Source: CAVYWD01 sp963772225 (GTDB lineage Bacteria; Myxococcota; Myxococcia; Myxococcales; UBA5297). From it: a DNA stretch of 64,000 nt. Under the pieces are notes generated by a model. That model did no database searches and was not told the origin of the DNA. It saw nothing but the letters and a program-made list of their open reading frames with translations. This document shows positions 60,917 to 64,000 of the stretch, piece by piece. Numbering within the stretch: position 1 is the stretch's first letter; each line of letters opens with the position of its first letter. The translations under genes and the position numbers were made by a program. The stretch is from positions 1,426,001 through 1,490,000 of the forward strand of contig CAVYWD010000011.1 of assembly GCA_963772225.1 (NCBI GenBank), in the 5' to 3' direction.

Positions 60917-62668
60917 ATGGCTCGCAAGACCAAGAAGGCGGACCCGTTCTCGCAGCTGCCGGGTTGGGCCCGAAAGTTGGCCGAGCGCTACTACACGCGC
61001 ACGGTCGCCACCTTTCTGCTTCACGGCTCGGTGCGCGATCTGCACCCGATGCAGGACGGCGAGGGCGCCGCCCGCTTCGTGCCGCTCAAGACGTACCTGG
61101 CCGAGGACCTGTTCGGCGCGCGGGACCTGGTGCTCTTCTACGACCGGTCGAGCGGCGTTCGAGGGGCCACGCCGGAGATCCAGCGCGACTTCGCCCGCGC
61201 GGTCGAGGCGTACGACGCCATGTACGGGAGCGACTTCGCGCGGTCCATGCCCAAGGACCCGGGGCGCGCCCTGCAGATCCTCGAGAACTACATGCGGGTG
61301 CGGGTCGCCGACGGCAAGTCCGTCGCGCTGATCATCGACTTCGCCGAGACGCTCGCCCCTGCGGCCGAGCTCGGCAGCATGGGCCAGGAGGACCGATTCA
61401 GCCTGGTCACACTCGTGAAGTGGGCGAGCGACCCTCAGTTCCTGCAGGCCGACCTGTCCATCTGCCTCATCGTGGAGAACCTGGCGGAGCTCGCGCCCAG
61501 GCTCTCGCGCCACCCCTACGCCGCCGCCATCGAGATCCCGCTGCCCGACGAGCAGGAGCGCCGGGAGTTCGTCGAGGCGAAGCTCGAGGGCCGGCGCGTC
61601 GCCGAGGTCTCGGAGATCCCGGTCGACGGCCTGGCCAAGATGACCGCCGGCCTCTCGCGCATCCACCTCGACCGCGTGCTCACCGAGGCGCTGGAGCGCG
61701 CTCAGCGCATCACCCCCGACCGCCTCAAGGAGCGCAAGAAGGAGATCATCCAGGCCGAGTGCCACGGCCTGCTCGAGTTCCTCGAGCCCCGCTACACGCT
61801 CGACGCGGTGGCCGGGCACGACAAGGCCAAGGAGCTCTTGCGCGGAGCCGCGAGCGCGCTTCGCAAGGGCCGCACCGACGTCGTCCCCATGGGCTACCTC
61901 ATCAGCGGCCCGGTGGGCACCGGCAAGACGTTCATGGCCACCTGCTTCTCCGGGGAGATAGGCATCCCCTGCGTGAAGTTCCTCAACTTCCGCAGCCAGT
62001 GGCAGGGCGTGACCGAGGGCAACCTCGAGAAGATCTTCAACCTGCTCAAGGCGATGTGGCCGGTGGCGGTGGTCATCGACGAGGCCGACGCGTTCCTGGG
62101 CAGCCGCGACCAGGGCGGCGACTCGGGCACGAGCAACCGGGTTTTCGCGGCCATCGCCGCGTTCATGGGCAACACGGAGTTCCGAGGCAAGATCCTCTGG
62201 TTCCTGCTCACCTGCAGGCCGGACCTCTTGCCCATCGACCTGAAGCGGCAAGGGCGCGCCGAGGAGCACCTGGCGCTCTTCTACCCGCAGAGCGACGCCG
62301 AGCGCGACGCGCTCTTCCAGGTGGTGGCGAAGAAGACGGGCGTGAAGACCGAGGGCTTCGCGTCCTTCTCCGAGAAGCTCCCCGAGGGGTTGAAGGACTG
62401 CTCCGGCGCGGACATCGAAGCGGCCCTGGTGCGCGCCAAGTTCCGCACGCTCTCGCAGGGGCGTGACGCGGTGACGGCGGAGGATCTCGCCGAGGTCCTC
62501 GCGAGCTTCATCCCGCCCAGCTACCCCTTGGAGATCGAGCTGCAGAACCTGGCCGCCGTCCAGGAGTGCACCAGCCGGGAGCTGCTCCCGGAGGCGTTCC
62601 GCAAGCTCGACCGCGGCTTCGTGACCGCGCGCATCCGCGAGCTCAAGGCACTGCTCGAGAACGGGTAG
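60917..62668 (+). CDS. AAA+ ATPase of unknown function downstream of kinase
   Basis: The 583-residue protein starts at ATG 60917 (TCGGGAGTGACC upstream). The N-terminal half (1-300) resembles a degenerate AAA module with ALIIDFAETLAPAAELGSMG. The C-terminal AAA has Walker A SGPVGTGKTF (about 330), Walker B VVIDEADAFLG (about 385), a sensor-1 LTCRPDLLPIDLKRQGRAEE and then a lid. It lies 62 nt after the kinase, so the two are likely co-regulated and may act together. No peptidase domain is visible. Confidence 0.82.
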   Translation: MARKTKKADPFSQLPGWARKLAERYYTRTVATFLLHGSVRDLHPMQDGEGAARFVPLKTYLAEDLFGARDLVLFYDRSSGVRGATPEIQRDFARAVEAYDAMYGSDFARSMPKDPGRALQILENYMRVRVADGKSVALIIDFAETLAPAAELGSMGQEDRFSLVTLVKWASDPQFLQADLSICLIVENLAELAPRLSRHPYAAAIEIPLPDEQERREFVEAKLEGRRVAEVSEIPVDGLAKMTAGLSRIHLDRVLTEALERAQRITPDRLKERKKEIIQAECHGLLEFLEPRYTLDAVAGHDKAKELLRGAASALRKGRTDVVPMGYLISGPVGTGKTFMATCFSGEIGIPCVKFLNFRSQWQGVTEGNLEKIFNLLKAMWPVAVVIDEADAFLGSRDQGGDSGTSNRVFAAIAAFMGNTEFRGKILWFLLTCRPDLLPIDLKRQGRAEEHLALFYPQSDAERDALFQVVAKKTGVKTEGFASFSEKLPEGLKDCSGADIEAALVRAKFRTLSQGRDAVTAEDLAEVLASFIPPSYPLEIELQNLAAVQECTSRELLPEAFRKLDRGFVTARIRELKALLENG

Positions 62669-62689
62669 GTGGCCCGGGGAGCATGGGTC

Positions 62690-62958
62690 TCGCCTCAGCC
62701 GCCCTCGGACTTCGGCTGGCACGCCTGCTTGAAGGCCGCGCGCAACATTCGCTTCTGAGGCCGTGCCGTCGTACCAATAGACCCGGAGGAGCGGTAGCCC
62801 CGTGAGCTCTGTGACGAGCAACTCGAGCTTAGAGCACCGCAGCCGTGTTCAGGATCAACTCGCCTCACGGGAGCTTGTCTCCCGCAATCAGCCTCGGATC
62901 CCGCGGCGAAGAGGTATCCCGCGTCCACAAAGATTTCCGCACGATCCACGGCCCCCAC
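62690..62958 (-). pseudogene. NYN-domain gene relic with frameshifts
   Basis: Three frames together show an NYN-domain (PIN-like RNase) start. One reads RAEIFVDAGYLFAAGSE, the second GDKLPRGELILNTAAVL (with stops), the third KLELLVTELTGLPLLRVYWY followed by DGTASEANVARGLQ. The Asp in FVDAGYL and the YWYDG turn are NYN hallmarks. At least two frameshifts and the loss of the C-terminal half show it is nonfunctional. Confidence 0.6.
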
Positions 62959-62971
62959 CGCATACAGAAAA

Positions 62972-62995
62972 GAGGGCTCCGTCGCCGGAGCCCTC
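62972..62995 (-). terminator. Terminator of the 7TM-HD gene
   Basis: GAGGGCTCC (62972-62980) and GGAGCCCTC (62987-62995) form a 9-bp stem with a 6-nt loop. On the minus strand TTTTC follows. It lies 75 nt after the stop of the HD-domain gene. Confidence 0.75.
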
Positions 62996-63071
62996 GAAAG
63001 AACATCGCTCCATTAGCAGCAAATCGGAGCGACCATGCGGAATCATTCAGGAAGCGCTGAGCTTGTCAAGC

Positions 63072-64000
63072 CTATCGATCCGCGAGCACCCGCTTGTCGC
63101 TCGACGGATCCGCCGGCTTCGGCTCCCCGGGCTTCTCGCCAGACTTCACCTCCGCGAGCGGCGGCCGGCTCCCGCCCTGCACCGCCTGCGGCGGGTAGTC
63201 GGGGCGGGTGTGGTAGATGCCGCCGAGGATGCGGAAGAACGACCGGGCTATCTCGTTCAGGTCGCGCAGCGTCAGGTCGCACTCGTCGAGCTGCCCGTCG
63301 GCGAAGATGCCGTTGATGATCTTCTGCACCAGCGTCTGCAGCTTGCCGGGCGTCGGCTCCTGGACGGCCCTGGAAGCGGCCTCCACGGCGTCGGCGATCA
63401 TCACCAGCGCGGCCTCGCGGAACTGGGGCTTGGGACCCGGGTAGCGGTAGAGGGCTTCGTCCACCGGCTGCGGATCCGCCTTGCCCTCCTGCTCCTTGAG
63501 CGCCTTGTGAAAGAAGTAGCCCACCAGCCGCGTACCGTGGTGCTGCGGAATGGCGTCCGCGACCTGCTTCGGCAGCTTGTACTGGCGGGCCATCTCCACG
63601 CCGTCGGTGACATGTCGCCGGATGACCAGGGCGCTCATCTGCGGCGCCAGCTTGTCGTGCTTGTTGTCGCCGCGCTGGTTCTCGCTGAAGTAGAGCGGGT
63701 TCCGACCCTTGCCGATGTCGTGGTAGTAGGCGCAGACCCGCGCGAGCAGGGGGTTCGCGCCGATGGCCTCCGCCGCCGCCTCCACCAGACTGCCGATGAT
63801 GATGGAGTGGTGATAGGTCCCCGGCGCCTGGACGATGAGCTCCTTGAGCGCCGGGTGGTTCAGGTTCGCGAGCTCCAGGAGCTTGATGTCGGTGGTGTAG
63901 CCGAACCCCGCCTCGACGAGCGGCGTGATGCCCATGACCAGGATGGGCACCGCCAGCGCCCCGCCCAGGAAGCCGCCCAGGCCCCCCACCGCCGCGCCCA
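63072..64000 (-). CDS. 7TM-HD family phosphodiesterase (partial, runs off right edge)
   Basis: The visible 309 codons are the end of a 7TMR-HDED/PgpH-type protein. The last TM part (GGFLGGALAVPILVMGITPL) is followed by the HD domain: LNHPALKELIVQAPGTYHHS, VCAYYHDIGKGRNPLYFSEN (HD pair), HVTDGVEMARQYKLPKQVAD and IPQHHGT. PgpH-type enzymes degrade c-di-AMP. The tail of about 40 residues is Pro/Lys-rich. The start and N-terminal extracellular region lie beyond 64000. Family firm, substrate inferred. Confidence 0.9.
   Translation of the reverse strand, partial: GAAVGGLGGFLGGALAVPILVMGITPLVEAGFGYTTDIKLLELANLNHPALKELIVQAPGTYHHSIIIGSLVEAAAEAIGANPLLARVCAYYHDIGKGRNPLYFSENQRGDNKHDKLAPQMSALVIRRHVTDGVEMARQYKLPKQVADAIPQHHGTRLVGYFFHKALKEQEGKADPQPVDEALYRYPGPKPQFREAALVMIADAVEAASRAVQEPTPGKLQTLVQKIINGIFADGQLDECDLTLRDLNEIARSFFRILGGIYHTRPDYPPQAVQGGSRPPLAEVKSGEKPGEPKPADPSSDKRVLADR

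Noticed and set aside
60545..62821. 758-residue minus-strand frame under the AAA+ gene
   Set aside because: It is a complement-strand shadow. Only its N-terminal 30 residues matter, because they show part of the NYN relic.

Overview
The window is very GC-rich, densely coded DNA that most resembles a Myxococcota (former Deltaproteobacteria) chromosome. Pointers are two serine/threonine kinases of the HRDVSPxN type with PEGA-like tails, a PilZ protein, CheX, a Gld-type ABC system, many lipoproteins with large linker or Ig-like regions, a CIRCE-controlled groESL operon and a 7TM-HD phosphodiesterase. This is inference from gene content; no rRNA or other taxonomic marker is present.

Layout. Positions 1-3450 hold the left part of an IS21-family element on the minus strand (parB-like, istA, istB; istB runs off the left edge). 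Four direct repeats, CGAAGCCGGCGCGTGACA or near, lie at its likely end, and a zinc-ribbon gene lies just outside. Positions 4045-6487 look like a decayed integrative island. A 42-nt copy of the 3' half of a tRNA-Thr lies at 4045-4086 and the intact tRNA-Thr(CGT) at 6415-6487. Between them are a candidate toxin-antitoxin pair with a palindromic operator, a SEC-C protein, and the tails of an excisionase-like gene and a tyrosine integrase.

Positions 6700-25250 are core chromosome: glutamate dehydrogenase, PilZ, a protein-quality cluster on the minus strand (ftsH, a stand-alone sigma region 1.1 protein, grpE, htrA), cheX, two oxidoreductases, an orphan hydrogenase maturation protease, an outer-membrane barrel, lptM-lysA, an RqcH/NFACT protein and a DnaC-like ATPase. 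Positions 25250-32900 hold a large surface lipoprotein with Ig-like repeats and a lamin-tail domain, a secreted protein and a Ser/Thr kinase. Positions 32900-38200 hold a Gld-type ABC operon (ATPase, permease, GldG-like, DUF4340-like) and rpoZ, followed by an unknown gene pair and groES-groEL with CIRCE.

Positions 42000-51600 hold lipoproteins, prmC-murA, a zinc-ribbon protein, a pre-peptidase-like lipoprotein, tRNA-Gly(CCC), a PhzF protein and an ExbB-ExbD-ExbD system. Positions 51700-64000 hold topA-dprA, a noncoding stretch with two long hairpin repeats, a MoxR-type ATPase with a leaderless-looking promoter, an AI-2E-type transporter, a Ser/Thr kinase with an AAA+ ATPase, a frameshifted NYN-domain relic and a 7TM-HD protein that runs off the right edge.

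Three housekeeping genes (htrA, ftsH, prmC) each carry one apparent extra base, two of them in C4 runs. This reads more like sequence error than gene loss. The features that depart most from ordinary chromosome are the ParB-carrying IS21 element, the decayed tRNA-Thr island with its toxin-antitoxin candidate, the lone sigma-1.1 protein and two families of hairpin repeats.
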